DNA of 64,000 nt from Streptosporangium sp. NBC_01756 (GTDB lineage Bacteria > Actinomycetota > Actinomycetes > Streptosporangiales > Streptosporangiaceae): positions 3,906,001 to 3,970,000 of the forward strand of contig NZ_CP109130.1 of assembly GCF_035917975.1 (NCBI RefSeq), written 5' to 3'. A program made the position numbers and the translations under genes. Every line of letters begins with the position of its first letter. Position 1 is the stretch's first letter. The notes under the pieces are model-generated. The model ran no database searches. It worked only from the letters and a program-made list of their open reading frames with translations, and had not been told where the DNA came from. Below are positions 17,258 to 25,590 of the stretch, piece after piece.

Positions 17258-19046
17258 CCCCGTCCAGCCCACGTCGGGCGTCCTGTCCCCGCTCGGTCTC
17301 GACGCGGTACGGCTCGCGCCCGGTTTCTGGGGCGACCGCGCGGCGCTGAACCGGGAGGTCACCATCGCCCACTGCCGGGAGTGGATGGAGAAGGAGGGCT
17401 GGACGGCCAACTTCCGCGGCGCGCGACCCCGGCGCGGCAGGGAGTTCAGCGACTCCGAGATCTACAAGCTGCTTGAGGCCATGGCCTGGGCCGATCACCC
17501 GGCGCTGCCCGAGCTGGCCGAGACCGTCGCCCTGGCCCAGGAGGACGACGGCTACCTCAACACCCGGTGGAGCGGCGACCGCTACACCGACTTCGAATGG
17601 GGACACGAGCTCTACTGCTACGGCCACCTCATCCAGGCCGGCGTCGCCCGGCTGCGGATGCACGGTGAGGACACCCTGACCCAGGTGGTGCGCAGCGCGG
17701 CCGACCACATCTGCCGGCGGTTCATGAACACCCTGGAGACCTGCGGCCACCCGGTGGTCGAGATGGCGCTGGTCGAGCTCTACCGGGCGACCGGCGTCGA
17801 GCGCTACCTGGAGATGGCCCGCAGGTTCGTCGAGCGTCGCGGGCTCCCCGCGCTCGGCGAGATCCCCTTCGGCCGCGCCTACTTCCAGGACGACCTGCCG
17901 GTACGGCAGGCCCGGGTATTCCGCGGGCACGCCGTCCGGGCCGTCTACTTCGCGGCCGGTGCGGTGGACGTCGCGGTGGAGACGGGCGACTTCGAACTGC
18001 TGAAGACGATCGAGGCGCAGTGGGAGCGGACGGTCGCCCGGCGTACCCACCTGACCGGCGGCATGGGCTCACGCCACTCCGACGAGGCGTTCGGCGACGA
18101 CTTCGAGCTGCCGCCGGACCGGGCCTACGCCGAGACGTGCGCCTCGATCGGGTCGATCATGCTGGCGCACCGGTTGCTGCTGGCCACCGGCGACGTGCGC
18201 TACGCCGACCTGGCCGAGCGGACCATGTACAACGTGCTCGCGACGGGGGTGGCGCTGGACGGACGGTCGTTCTTCTACGCCAACCCGTTGCAGGTCCGGG
18301 TGCCCGCCGAGCAGCTCACCGGGGTGAACCACGCGGCGCAGAACGGACTGCGGTCGCCGTGGTTCGACGTGTCGTGCTGCCCGAACAACATCGCCCGCAC
18401 CTTGGCCTCGCTGGCCGGCTACGTCGCGACCTCCGACGCGTCGGGGGTGCAGATCCACCACCACACGCCGGGCGAGATCCGTCACGCGGGGTTGGCACTG
18501 CGGGTGGAGACGGATTATCCGTGGTCGGGGACGGTGACGGTGCGGGTCCTGGAGCGCGGCTCGGGCCGGGTCTCACTCCGCGTGCCCCCGTGGGCGGCGG
18601 GCGCCACCCTCACGCACCGCGGCGTCACCGAGGAGGTGGTCCCCGGGTACGCCGCCGTCGAGCGGAAGTGGCGGGCGGGGGAGGAGATCCGGCTCGAACT
18701 GCCGATGACCCCCCGGTGGACCTATCCCGACCGGCGGGTGGACGCGTTGCGCGGGAGCGTGGCGGTGGAACGGGGGCCGCTGGTGTACTGCGCCGAGTCG
18801 GTGGACGACGAGCCGCCGCTCGCGCACGTGTCCGCGCGCGTGGGGCCGGTGACCGAGCACGTCGTGGACGGGGTCGTCGAGCTCGACGTCGACGCCGTGT
18901 TCGACACCCCGGCAGGCGGCGCCTGGCCGTACGGCTCGGCTCCGGAGGGCGACGCGCCCGGGGCCGTGACGGCGCTGCGGCTGGTCCCCTACCACCGGTG
19001 GGGCAACCGCGGCCCGGTCAGCATGCGCGTCTGGATCCCGGCGTGA
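17250..19046 (+). CDS. GH127 beta-L-arabinofuranosidase (DUF1680 family)
   Basis: 598-residue enzyme without signal peptide, so cytoplasmic. It matches GH127, whose characterised members release beta-L-arabinofuranose with a cysteine nucleophile and a Zn site. The expected residues are present in order: acid/base E279 (SDEAFG), zinc ligands E295 and C297 (YAETCASIG), and C376-C377 (SCCPNN), the first being the likely nucleophile. The start is GTG 17250 with AGGAG 6 bases upstream, overlapping the permease gene. It would cleave oligosaccharides delivered by the linked importer; with the secreted GH43 this defines an arabinofuranoside pathway. Confidence 0.92.
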   Translation: MANPVQPTSGVLSPLGLDAVRLAPGFWGDRAALNREVTIAHCREWMEKEGWTANFRGARPRRGREFSDSEIYKLLEAMAWADHPALPELAETVALAQEDDGYLNTRWSGDRYTDFEWGHELYCYGHLIQAGVARLRMHGEDTLTQVVRSAADHICRRFMNTLETCGHPVVEMALVELYRATGVERYLEMARRFVERRGLPALGEIPFGRAYFQDDLPVRQARVFRGHAVRAVYFAAGAVDVAVETGDFELLKTIEAQWERTVARRTHLTGGMGSRHSDEAFGDDFELPPDRAYAETCASIGSIMLAHRLLLATGDVRYADLAERTMYNVLATGVALDGRSFFYANPLQVRVPAEQLTGVNHAAQNGLRSPWFDVSCCPNNIARTLASLAGYVATSDASGVQIHHHTPGEIRHAGLALRVETDYPWSGTVTVRVLERGSGRVSLRVPPWAAGATLTHRGVTEEVVPGYAAVERKWRAGEEIRLELPMTPRWTYPDRRVDALRGSVAVERGPLVYCAESVDDEPPLAHVSARVGPVTEHVVDGVVELDVDAVFDTPAGGAWPYGSAPEGDAPGAVTALRLVPYHRWGNRGPVSMRVWIPA

Positions 19047-19134
19047 CACCCCCGGCCCGCGTCCCGGGAGGTCGGCGGCGTCTGGCCCGCCCGGCCGGGT
19101 CGGCCCGCTGACCGTCGCGCTCGTCTCGCGCTCG

Positions 19135-19211
19135 TCGTGCCCTCATCGCGGCCTCGTCACGGTCTCGTCGTGCCCTCATCGTGCCCTCATCGTGCCCTCG
19201 TCACGGCCTCA
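19135..19211. repeat. Seven tandem 11-mers (TCGTGCCCTCA type)
   Basis: Seven contiguous 11-base units (starts at 19135, 19146, 19157, 19168, 19179, 19190 and 19201), three of them identical. The last unit contains the stop codon of the RpiR-type gene. A period of 11 is about one helical turn. It lies between two converging genes. Confidence 0.8.
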
Positions 19212-20096
19212 TCGGGTCCGCTTGTGGACGATGCGGTCGTGCACGACCGCGTAGGTGTCGCGCAGCGCCGCCATCGACTCGTCGTAGGAGGCCTGGGCCA
19301 CTCCGGTGAACAGGCAGTCGACGACCATGAGCTGGGCGATGCGGCTGCCGAGCGCACCCGAGCGGAACTGGGTCTCCCGGGCCGCCGTGGTGAGGGTCAC
19401 GTCGGCCGTGGCCGCGAGCGGTGAGTCGCGGAAGTTCGTGATGGCGACCGTCGCGGCGCCGGACTTGCGGGCGATCGCCAGGAACTCGACCGTGTCGACG
19501 GTCGCGCCCGTGTGCGAGACGGCCACGGCCACGCATGTGCCGTTGAGCGTGGCCGCGGAGGTCCAGGCCGAGTGCGAGTCGTGCCAGTTGATCGCGGTAC
19601 GGCCGATGCGTGACAGCTTCTGCTGGAGGTCGAGCCCGACGAGGGCGCTCGCGCCCACCCCGAAGCTGTCGATGCGGCGGGCCGACAGCACCAGCGCCAC
19701 GGCCCGGCCGAGTGCCTCCATGTCCAGCGCGCGCGCCGTGTCGGCGAGGGAGAGCGTCTCGTTCATCGCCACCTTGGACACGATCTCCCCCAGGCTGTCG
19801 TGGCGGTCGATATCGCCGGACACCTCGGGGAGTCTCGACTTCGCGAGTTCCTCCCGCGCCGCCTCTCTGGTCAGGTCGATCCTGAAGTCCTTGAAGTGGG
19901 CGTAGCCCATGCGCTGGTAGAAGCGCACCACGGAGGTGGTCGAGGTTTCACAACGGGCCGCGAGCTCGGCGATCGAGAGGTTGGCGGCAGCCGCCGGATC
20001 GCCGACGATCAGCTCCGCGATGCGTCCTTCCGACGGTCGCAGGGCGGGCATGGCCGCACGTATGCGTATCAGCACGGTGCGGGAGTCTTCAGACAT
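19209..20096 (-). CDS. RpiR/MurR family regulator with SIS domain
   Basis: 295-residue regulator. The N-terminal RpiR-type HTH is at about residues 15-80 (SIAELAARCETSTTSVVRFY); a SIS phosphosugar-binding domain is at about 125-265 (SFGVGASALV, AVSHTGATVDT). It is divergent from an operon encoding MurQ and AnmK, whose product and substrate is MurNAc-6-phosphate, the known effector of the MurR group; that effector is likely here. ATG 20096 is used. The candidate operator is GTAATTTTATGAC at 20155-20167. The 3' end runs into an 11-bp tandem repeat. Confidence 0.92.
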   Translation of the reverse strand: MSEDSRTVLIRIRAAMPALRPSEGRIAELIVGDPAAAANLSIAELAARCETSTTSVVRFYQRMGYAHFKDFRIDLTREAAREELAKSRLPEVSGDIDRHDSLGEIVSKVAMNETLSLADTARALDMEALGRAVALVLSARRIDSFGVGASALVGLDLQQKLSRIGRTAINWHDSHSAWTSAATLNGTCVAVAVSHTGATVDTVEFLAIARKSGAATVAITNFRDSPLAATADVTLTTAARETQFRSGALGSRIAQLMVVDCLFTGVAQASYDESMAALRDTYAVVHDRIVHKRTR

Positions 20097-20110
20097 CGTT
20101 ACCCACTCGC

Positions 20111-20139
20111 TTGAGCCTGTTGAGGAAGATTAGTACATA
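20111..20139 (+). promoter_or_regulatory. Candidate promoter of the muramyl salvage operon
   Basis: TTGAGC (20111-20116), 17 bases, TACATA (20134-20139). The expected start point is near 20146, ahead of the candidate operator at 20155-20167. Confidence 0.45.
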
Positions 20140-20154
20140 GATGGTAGGGTCTGC

Positions 20155-20167
20155 GTAATTTTATGAC
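20155..20167. promoter_or_regulatory. Candidate MurR-type operator
   Basis: GTAATTTTATGAC is an AT-rich, imperfect inverted repeat (9 of 13 positions symmetric) in otherwise GC-rich DNA, between the divergent regulator and the SBP gene and 21 bases before the SBP start. Assignment to the RpiR-type regulator is inference. Confidence 0.4.
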
Positions 20168-20188
20168 CTACTGCCCCGAGGAGGCCAC

Positions 20189-21733
20189 ATGTCCCGTGGC
20201 GTATTCTCCGCTATCGGCATTGCCGCAGCGCTGTCCATCTCCCTCACCAGCTGCTCGTCCTCCTCCGGGCCCGCGACCACCACCGGCGCGGCGGGCACGA
20301 CCGGGGGAAACCTCGTGGTCGGAGTCACCTCCGACCCGGACACCCTCTTCCCCTGGAAGGCCACCCAGTTCCAGGCCGTCAACGTGCTGCAGAACATCTA
20401 CGGCACGCTCACGGAGTTCGACAAGGACCTCAATGTGGTGCCCGGCCTGGCCGAGTCGTGGAAGACCTCGAAGGACGGCCGTACCCTCACCTTCGTCCTC
20501 CGGCAGGGTGTCACCTACGGCGACGGCAGCGCCTTCGACTCCAAGGACGTCACGTCCTCACTCAAGGCGATCATGGACGAGTCCACGGCCGCGGTGGCGG
20601 CGACCTCGCTCGCCTCGGTGAAGTCGGTGGACGCGCCCGATGAGCACACCGTGGTGCTGAAACTGAGCGGACCCGACGCCGCGCTGCCGGCCAACCTCGC
20701 CACGATCAACATGGCGATGCTCTCCTCCGACGACACCGAGGAGAAGCTCAACACGGCCCCCAACGGGACCGGCCCCTTCACCATGAAGAAGCGCGTCGCG
20801 AGCCAGTCGATCACGCTGGCCAGGAACGACAAGTACTGGGGCGCCGAGAAGCCCAAGCTCGACGGCGTCGAGTTCAGGGTGATCCCCGACGAGTCGTCCA
20901 TCGTCTCCGCGATGCAGTCGGGCAACGTGCAGCTCGCGATCTTCAACGACCCGCTCGTCGCGCAGACCGCGCAGGGTGGCTCGATCACCATCGCCAAGAC
21001 CCCGCAGCTCAACTACCACGCTCTCCAGCTCAACACGCGCCGCGGCGGCCTCGACGACGTCAACGTGCGGCTGGCGATCCAGTGTGCGATCGACCGCAAG
21101 CAGGTGCTCGACACCGCAGCGCTCAGCGAGGGCGAGGTGACGGGACCGATCACCTCTCCGGCGTTCAAGTCGGACCCCCAGCAGCGCCCGTGCCCCACCC
21201 GCGACCTGGCCAAGGCGGCCGAGTATCTCGGCAAGGCGGGCAAGCCGAACGGGCTGACCGTCAAGGCCATCGTCTCCCAGGGCGAGTACGCGACCTCGGT
21301 CAACGAGGGCCAGAACCTGAAGGCGCAGCTCGCCGAGGCCAAGATCACTCTTGACCTCGAAGTGCTGGAGTCGGGTGCGTTCGTCGACCGGTGGGTCGCG
21401 GGCGACTTCGACGCCGCCGTCGCGCTGAACGGCGGTCGCCCCGACCCCGACGGCATGTACGGCCGCTACTTCACCAGCAAGGGCAACCTCAACAAGGTCG
21501 CCGGCTACAGCTCGCCCGAACTCGACAAGCTCTTCGCCGAGGGCAAGGCGACGACCGACCCGGCCGCCCGCAAGGAGATCTACGGCAAGGTCTCCGCGGA
21601 GCTCGAGAACAACGCGGCGTGGATCTGGCTGTTCACCGGCTACACCTACACCGGCACCACGTCCCAGGTGAAGGGCTTCGTTCCGATGGCCAGTGGATCG
21701 CTCCAGTATCTCCGCACCACGACCCTCAACTAG
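20189..21733 (+). CDS. Dipeptide/oligopeptide-type ABC substrate-binding lipoprotein (SBP_bac_5)
   Basis: 514-residue extracellular binding protein. ATG 20189 follows GAGGAGG; lipobox LTSC gives Cys22. It has the SBP_bac_5 fold used for peptides, nickel and some glycans (SDPDTLFPWKATQ, then VVPGLAESWKTSKDG). It heads an operon with murQ and anmK, so the cargo is probably a muropeptide or anhydroMurNAc-containing fragment rather than a plain peptide. Cargo is inferred from context only. Confidence 0.93.
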   Translation: MSRGVFSAIGIAAALSISLTSCSSSSGPATTTGAAGTTGGNLVVGVTSDPDTLFPWKATQFQAVNVLQNIYGTLTEFDKDLNVVPGLAESWKTSKDGRTLTFVLRQGVTYGDGSAFDSKDVTSSLKAIMDESTAAVAATSLASVKSVDAPDEHTVVLKLSGPDAALPANLATINMAMLSSDDTEEKLNTAPNGTGPFTMKKRVASQSITLARNDKYWGAEKPKLDGVEFRVIPDESSIVSAMQSGNVQLAIFNDPLVAQTAQGGSITIAKTPQLNYHALQLNTRRGGLDDVNVRLAIQCAIDRKQVLDTAALSEGEVTGPITSPAFKSDPQQRPCPTRDLAKAAEYLGKAGKPNGLTVKAIVSQGEYATSVNEGQNLKAQLAEAKITLDLEVLESGAFVDRWVAGDFDAAVALNGGRPDPDGMYGRYFTSKGNLNKVAGYSSPELDKLFAEGKATTDPAARKEIYGKVSAELENNAAWIWLFTGYTYTGTTSQVKGFVPMASGSLQYLRTTTLN

Positions 21734-21735
21734 CC

Positions 21736-22707
21736 ATGCGCAGAGTATTCGTGCACAACCGCGTCGTCCGGCGTGTGGCGGGCATGGCCGGCACCCTGTT
21801 CGGGGTGGCCGTGTTCGTGTTCGTCATGCTCCGGGCGATCCCCGGTAACCAGATCACCGCAGGGCTGGGCACCGAGGCCGCGGCGCTCACCCCGGTGCAG
21901 CGGGAGGCGCTCGAACGCTACTACGGCCTCGACCAGTCCCTGTTCACCCAGTTCTTCTCCTGGCTCGGCAACATGTTCACCGGGAACTTCGGCTACTCGG
22001 CGCGATCGCAGCAGAGCGTGCTCGACCTGACGCTCCACTCGTTGCCGGTCACGTTCGAACTGGCGGTGTTCTCGATCGTGCTGGCCCTGCTGATCGGTGT
22101 CCCGCTGGGCATGCTCTCGGCGTCCAGGACCAACTCGCCGAGGGACGCCCTCGGCCAGGTCGTGAGCCTGGCCGGGCTGTCGGTCCCGGCCTTCCTGCTG
22201 GCGACGACGCTGCTCTCGATCTTCGCCTCCTCCTTCGGGTTCAACCCCAACGGGCAGGGCTTCGCCTCCCTCTTCGAGAACCCGCTGCTCAACGTGGAGC
22301 AGATGTTCCTGCCCGCGCTCGTGCTCGGGTTCGGCATCGCGGCGCCGATCCTGCGCACCACCCGCACCGCGGTGCTCGAAGTGCGCTCGAACGACTTCAT
22401 CCGCACCGCCCGCGCCAAGGGCGTGCCGCCGAGGCGCCTGCAGGTCAGGCACGTGCTCGGCAACGCGCTCGTGCCGATCGTCACGATGACCGGCCTGCAG
22501 TTCGGCTACCTGCTCGGCGGGGCCGTCGTGGTCGAGCAGATCTTCTCCATCCCCGGCATCGGCAGGCAGGTGCTGCTGGGCATCCAGCAGAAGGAGTACG
22601 CGGTCGTCCAGAGCACGGTGCTGGTCATCGCGCTGGCGTTCGTGATCGTCAACCTGCTGACCGACATCCTCTACCGGGTCATCGACCCGCGGGTGCGCGC
22701 CTCATGA
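21736..22707 (+). CDS. ABC transporter permease, DppB type
   Basis: 323-residue membrane permease with the DppB/OppB pattern: an N-terminal helix, an external loop and five further helices. The loop FIRTARAKGVPPRRLQVRH is the ATPase-docking motif. ATG 21736 begins two bases after the SBP stop; the 3' end overlaps the next gene by 4 bases (ATGA). It forms a heterodimer with the following DppC-type permease. Confidence 0.94.
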   Translation: MRRVFVHNRVVRRVAGMAGTLFGVAVFVFVMLRAIPGNQITAGLGTEAAALTPVQREALERYYGLDQSLFTQFFSWLGNMFTGNFGYSARSQQSVLDLTLHSLPVTFELAVFSIVLALLIGVPLGMLSASRTNSPRDALGQVVSLAGLSVPAFLLATTLLSIFASSFGFNPNGQGFASLFENPLLNVEQMFLPALVLGFGIAAPILRTTRTAVLEVRSNDFIRTARAKGVPPRRLQVRHVLGNALVPIVTMTGLQFGYLLGGAVVVEQIFSIPGIGRQVLLGIQQKEYAVVQSTVLVIALAFVIVNLLTDILYRVIDPRVRAS

Positions 22708-23531
22708 GACCTCTGTGGAAGAGCCCCAGCGGCCTTTTCGGCATCGTCATCCTCGTCCTGCTCGCCGTCGTCGCGCTGCTGTCGTACTTCGGCCTGCTCC
22801 CGCACGACCCGATCGCGCAGGACCCGCCGTCGCGGTTCCTGTCCCCATCGGGCGACCACCTGTTCGGCACGGACCAGTTCGGCAGGGACGTCTTCTCGCG
22901 GGTCGCGGCCGGGGTGGGCAACTCGGCGCTCATCGCGGTCGTCGCCGTGGCCTTCTCCGCGGTGGTGGGCACCCTGGGCGGGCTCGTGTCCGGCTTCTAC
23001 CGCGGCGTCGCGGACGGCGCCATCGGCGGAGTCACCAACGTGCTCTTCGCCTTCCCGCCGCTGCTGCTCGCGCTCTCGCTCGCCTCGGTGCTCAACCGCA
23101 ACTGGTTCACGATCGCCGTGGCGATCGCGATCGTCTACGTGCCCATCTTCATCCGCGTCACCCGGGGCCCCGTGCTCTCGCTCAGAGAGATCGAGTACGT
23201 GAAGGCGGCCATCTCCACCGGGCAGAGCCGATGGATGATCATGATGCGGCACGTGCTGCCGAACATCACCTCGATCATCGTGATCCAGGTGGCCCTGTCC
23301 CTGTCCTGGGCGGTGCTCACCGAGGCGTCGCTGAGCTTCCTGGGCCTGGGCACGCCCCCGCCCGCGCCCTCGCTCGGATCAATGATCTTCGAGGCGCGCA
23401 GCCTGACCTTCGTGGCCCCGTGGACGCTGATCGCACCCGGCGCGGTCGTCGTGCTGCTCGTCGTGGGACTGAACCTGCTGGGCGACGGCTTCCGTGACAC
23501 TCTCGACCCGCGAAACCGAGGTAAGCGGTGA
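22704..23531 (+). CDS. ABC transporter permease, DppC type
   Basis: 275-residue membrane permease. The conserved start region (LFGTDQFGRDVFSRV) and the docking loop (YVKAAISTGQSRWMIMMRHV) are typical of DppC/OppC. It overlaps genes on both sides by 4 bases (ATGA at 22704, GTGA at 23528), so it is translated in step with the DppB-type partner and murQ. Confidence 0.94.
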   Translation: MRPLWKSPSGLFGIVILVLLAVVALLSYFGLLPHDPIAQDPPSRFLSPSGDHLFGTDQFGRDVFSRVAAGVGNSALIAVVAVAFSAVVGTLGGLVSGFYRGVADGAIGGVTNVLFAFPPLLLALSLASVLNRNWFTIAVAIAIVYVPIFIRVTRGPVLSLREIEYVKAAISTGQSRWMIMMRHVLPNITSIIVIQVALSLSWAVLTEASLSFLGLGTPPPAPSLGSMIFEARSLTFVAPWTLIAPGAVVVLLVVGLNLLGDGFRDTLDPRNRGKR

Positions 23532-24427
23532 ACCTCTCAGAACTGACGACGGAATCAGCGGACCCCCGCTTCGCCGACATCGACAGGATGACGGTGGCCG
23601 AGCTGGCGGCGACCATGAACGGGGCCGACGCCACGGTCCCCGGTGCGGTCGCCAGGGCACTGCCCCAGATCAGCGCGGCGATCGAGGCCACGGCCGAGCG
23701 GATGAAGCAGGGCGGCCGGCTCGTCTACATCGGCGCGGGCACCCCCGGGCGGCTCGGCGTGCTCGACGCCTCGGAGTGCCCTCCCACCTTCAGCACCCCG
23801 CCCGGACAGGTCTTCGCGATCATCGCGGGCGGCGAGAGCGCGATCGTCTCCCCCCGCGAGGGCGCGGAGGACGACCCGGACGCCGCGGCGGAGGCCGTCG
23901 ACGCCGCCGGCATCGGCCCGCTCGACACCGTGGTGGGCATCGCGTCGAGCGGCCGGACCCCGTTCGTGATCTCCGCGGTACGGCACGCGCGGGAACGCGG
24001 GGCACTGACCGTGGGGCTCTCCTGCAACCCGGGCACCCCGCTGAGCGACGAGGCGGAGCACGCCATCGAGGTGCTCGTGGGCCCGGAGGTGCTGAGCGGA
24101 TCCACCCGGCTCAGGGCGGGCACCGCCCAGAAGCTCGTGCTCAACATGTTCTCGACGATCGTGATGGTGCAGCTCGGCAAGACCTACGGCAACCTGATGG
24201 TCGACGTCAAGGCCAGCAACGGCAAGCTACGCGACCGTGCCGTCCGCATCGTCCGGACGATCACGGGCGCCGGGCGGGACGAGGCGCTGGCCGTACTGGA
24301 CCGGAACGGGTTCAACGTGAAACAGGCGGTCGTGGCCTTCCGCTTCGACCTCGGTCCCCGGGACGCCGCCGCGCGGCTGGTCCGGAACGGCGGGCGGCTG
24401 CGGGCCGCATTGGGAGAGCAGGCATGA
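23528..24427 (+). CDS. murQ: N-acetylmuramic acid 6-phosphate etherase
   Basis: 299-residue SIS-domain enzyme that cleaves the D-lactyl ether of MurNAc-6-phosphate to give GlcNAc-6-phosphate and lactate in the cytoplasm. The family signatures are clear: RLVYIGAGTPGRLGVLDASE, IIAGGE near residue 100, GIASSGRTPFV, and KLVLNMFSTIVMVQLGKTYG. Length is normal. GTG 23528 overlaps the permease stop, and the 3' end overlaps anmK by 4 bases. Together with AnmK it converts imported or recycled anhydroMurNAc to a central amino sugar phosphate. Confidence 0.97.
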   Translation: MNLSELTTESADPRFADIDRMTVAELAATMNGADATVPGAVARALPQISAAIEATAERMKQGGRLVYIGAGTPGRLGVLDASECPPTFSTPPGQVFAIIAGGESAIVSPREGAEDDPDAAAEAVDAAGIGPLDTVVGIASSGRTPFVISAVRHARERGALTVGLSCNPGTPLSDEAEHAIEVLVGPEVLSGSTRLRAGTAQKLVLNMFSTIVMVQLGKTYGNLMVDVKASNGKLRDRAVRIVRTITGAGRDEALAVLDRNGFNVKQAVVAFRFDLGPRDAAARLVRNGGRLRAALGEQA

Positions 24428-25590
24428 GAATCCTCGGAATGATCTCCGGTACCTCGCACGACGGCATCGACGTGGCGCTGGTCGACTTCGACCTCCGTGA
24501 CGGCGTGCTCGACGGCAGGGTCGGACACACCGCCAGCACGCCGTACGCACCGGAGCTGCGCGCCCGGCTGGTCAAGGCGCTGCCCCCGGCGGAGACGACG
24601 CTCGCGGAGGTGTGCGTCCTCGACACCCTCATCGGCCAGAGCTTCGCCGAGGCCGCCGCCACCGCGATCGAACAGGCCGGGCCGGTGGACCTCATCGTCT
24701 CGCACGGCCAGACCGTGTTCCACTGGGTGGAGGGCGCGCACGCGCACGGCACGCTGCAGATCGGCCAGCCCGCGTGGATCGCCGAGCGCACCGGGGCTCC
24801 GGTCCTGTCCGACGTGCGGATCCGCGACATCACGGCCGGCGGGCACGGCGCTCCGCTGGTCTCCGTACTCGACGCCCTGCTGCTCGCCGGACACCGGGGC
24901 GGCGCCGCCGCGCTCAACCTGGGCGGCATCTCCAACATGACGGTGGTGCGCGGGCTCGACGGGCTCGTCGCCTACGACATCGGGCCGGCGAACGCGCTGG
25001 TCGACGCCGTCGTGTCGAGCAGGGGGCTGGGCGAGCGGGGATTCGACGAGGACGGCGCGATCGCCGCCTCGGGCCGGGTCGACCAGGAGCTGCTCGACGT
25101 GCTGCTCGACGAGCCGTACTACCTGCTGCCGGCCCCGAAGAGCACCGGCAAGGAGCTGTTCCACCTCGGCTACGTCGAGGAGGCGATCGCGAAGGTGGGG
25201 CACCGCGTCGGCGACTCCGACCTGGTGGCGACCCTGACCGAGCTCACCGTACGCGTGGTCGCCCGGGACGTCCTGGCCGCGGGCGTGGACCTCCTCGTCG
25301 TCTCCGGCGGCGGCTGCCACAACCCCGTGATCATGAAGGGGCTGCGCGACGCGCTCCCCGGTGTGACCGTCGCGCTCTCCGACGACTACGGCGCTCCCGC
25401 CGACGACAAGGAGGCGATCGCCTTCGCCCTCATCGGCTGGTGCACCGCACACGGCCTGCCGGGAACCGTGCCGGCCGGTACGGGCGCCCGCGCCGGCCGC
25501 ATCCTCGGCACGCTCACGCCCGGAGCGGGACCGCTCGTCCTGCCCACGCCGGTCGCCGACCCGCCGCGCTCACTCACCCTGCGCCGATGA
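24424..25590 (+). CDS. anmK: Anhydro-N-acetylmuramic acid kinase
   Basis: 388-residue sugar kinase that opens the 1,6-anhydro ring and phosphorylates, giving MurNAc-6-phosphate, the MurQ substrate. The N-terminal phosphate loop (MISGTSHDGIDVALVDF), SHGQTVFH, LNLGGISN, the catalytic region YDIGPANALVDA and the C-terminal SGGGCHNPVIM are all present. ATG 24424 overlaps murQ, and the 3' end overlaps the serine hydrolase gene by 4 bases. Its presence shows the pathway handles lytic-transglycosylase products (anhydro sugars), not only MurNAc. Confidence 0.97.
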   Translation: MRILGMISGTSHDGIDVALVDFDLRDGVLDGRVGHTASTPYAPELRARLVKALPPAETTLAEVCVLDTLIGQSFAEAAATAIEQAGPVDLIVSHGQTVFHWVEGAHAHGTLQIGQPAWIAERTGAPVLSDVRIRDITAGGHGAPLVSVLDALLLAGHRGGAAALNLGGISNMTVVRGLDGLVAYDIGPANALVDAVVSSRGLGERGFDEDGAIAASGRVDQELLDVLLDEPYYLLPAPKSTGKELFHLGYVEEAIAKVGHRVGDSDLVATLTELTVRVVARDVLAAGVDLLVVSGGGCHNPVIMKGLRDALPGVTVALSDDYGAPADDKEAIAFALIGWCTAHGLPGTVPAGTGARAGRILGTLTPGAGPLVLPTPVADPPRSLTLRR

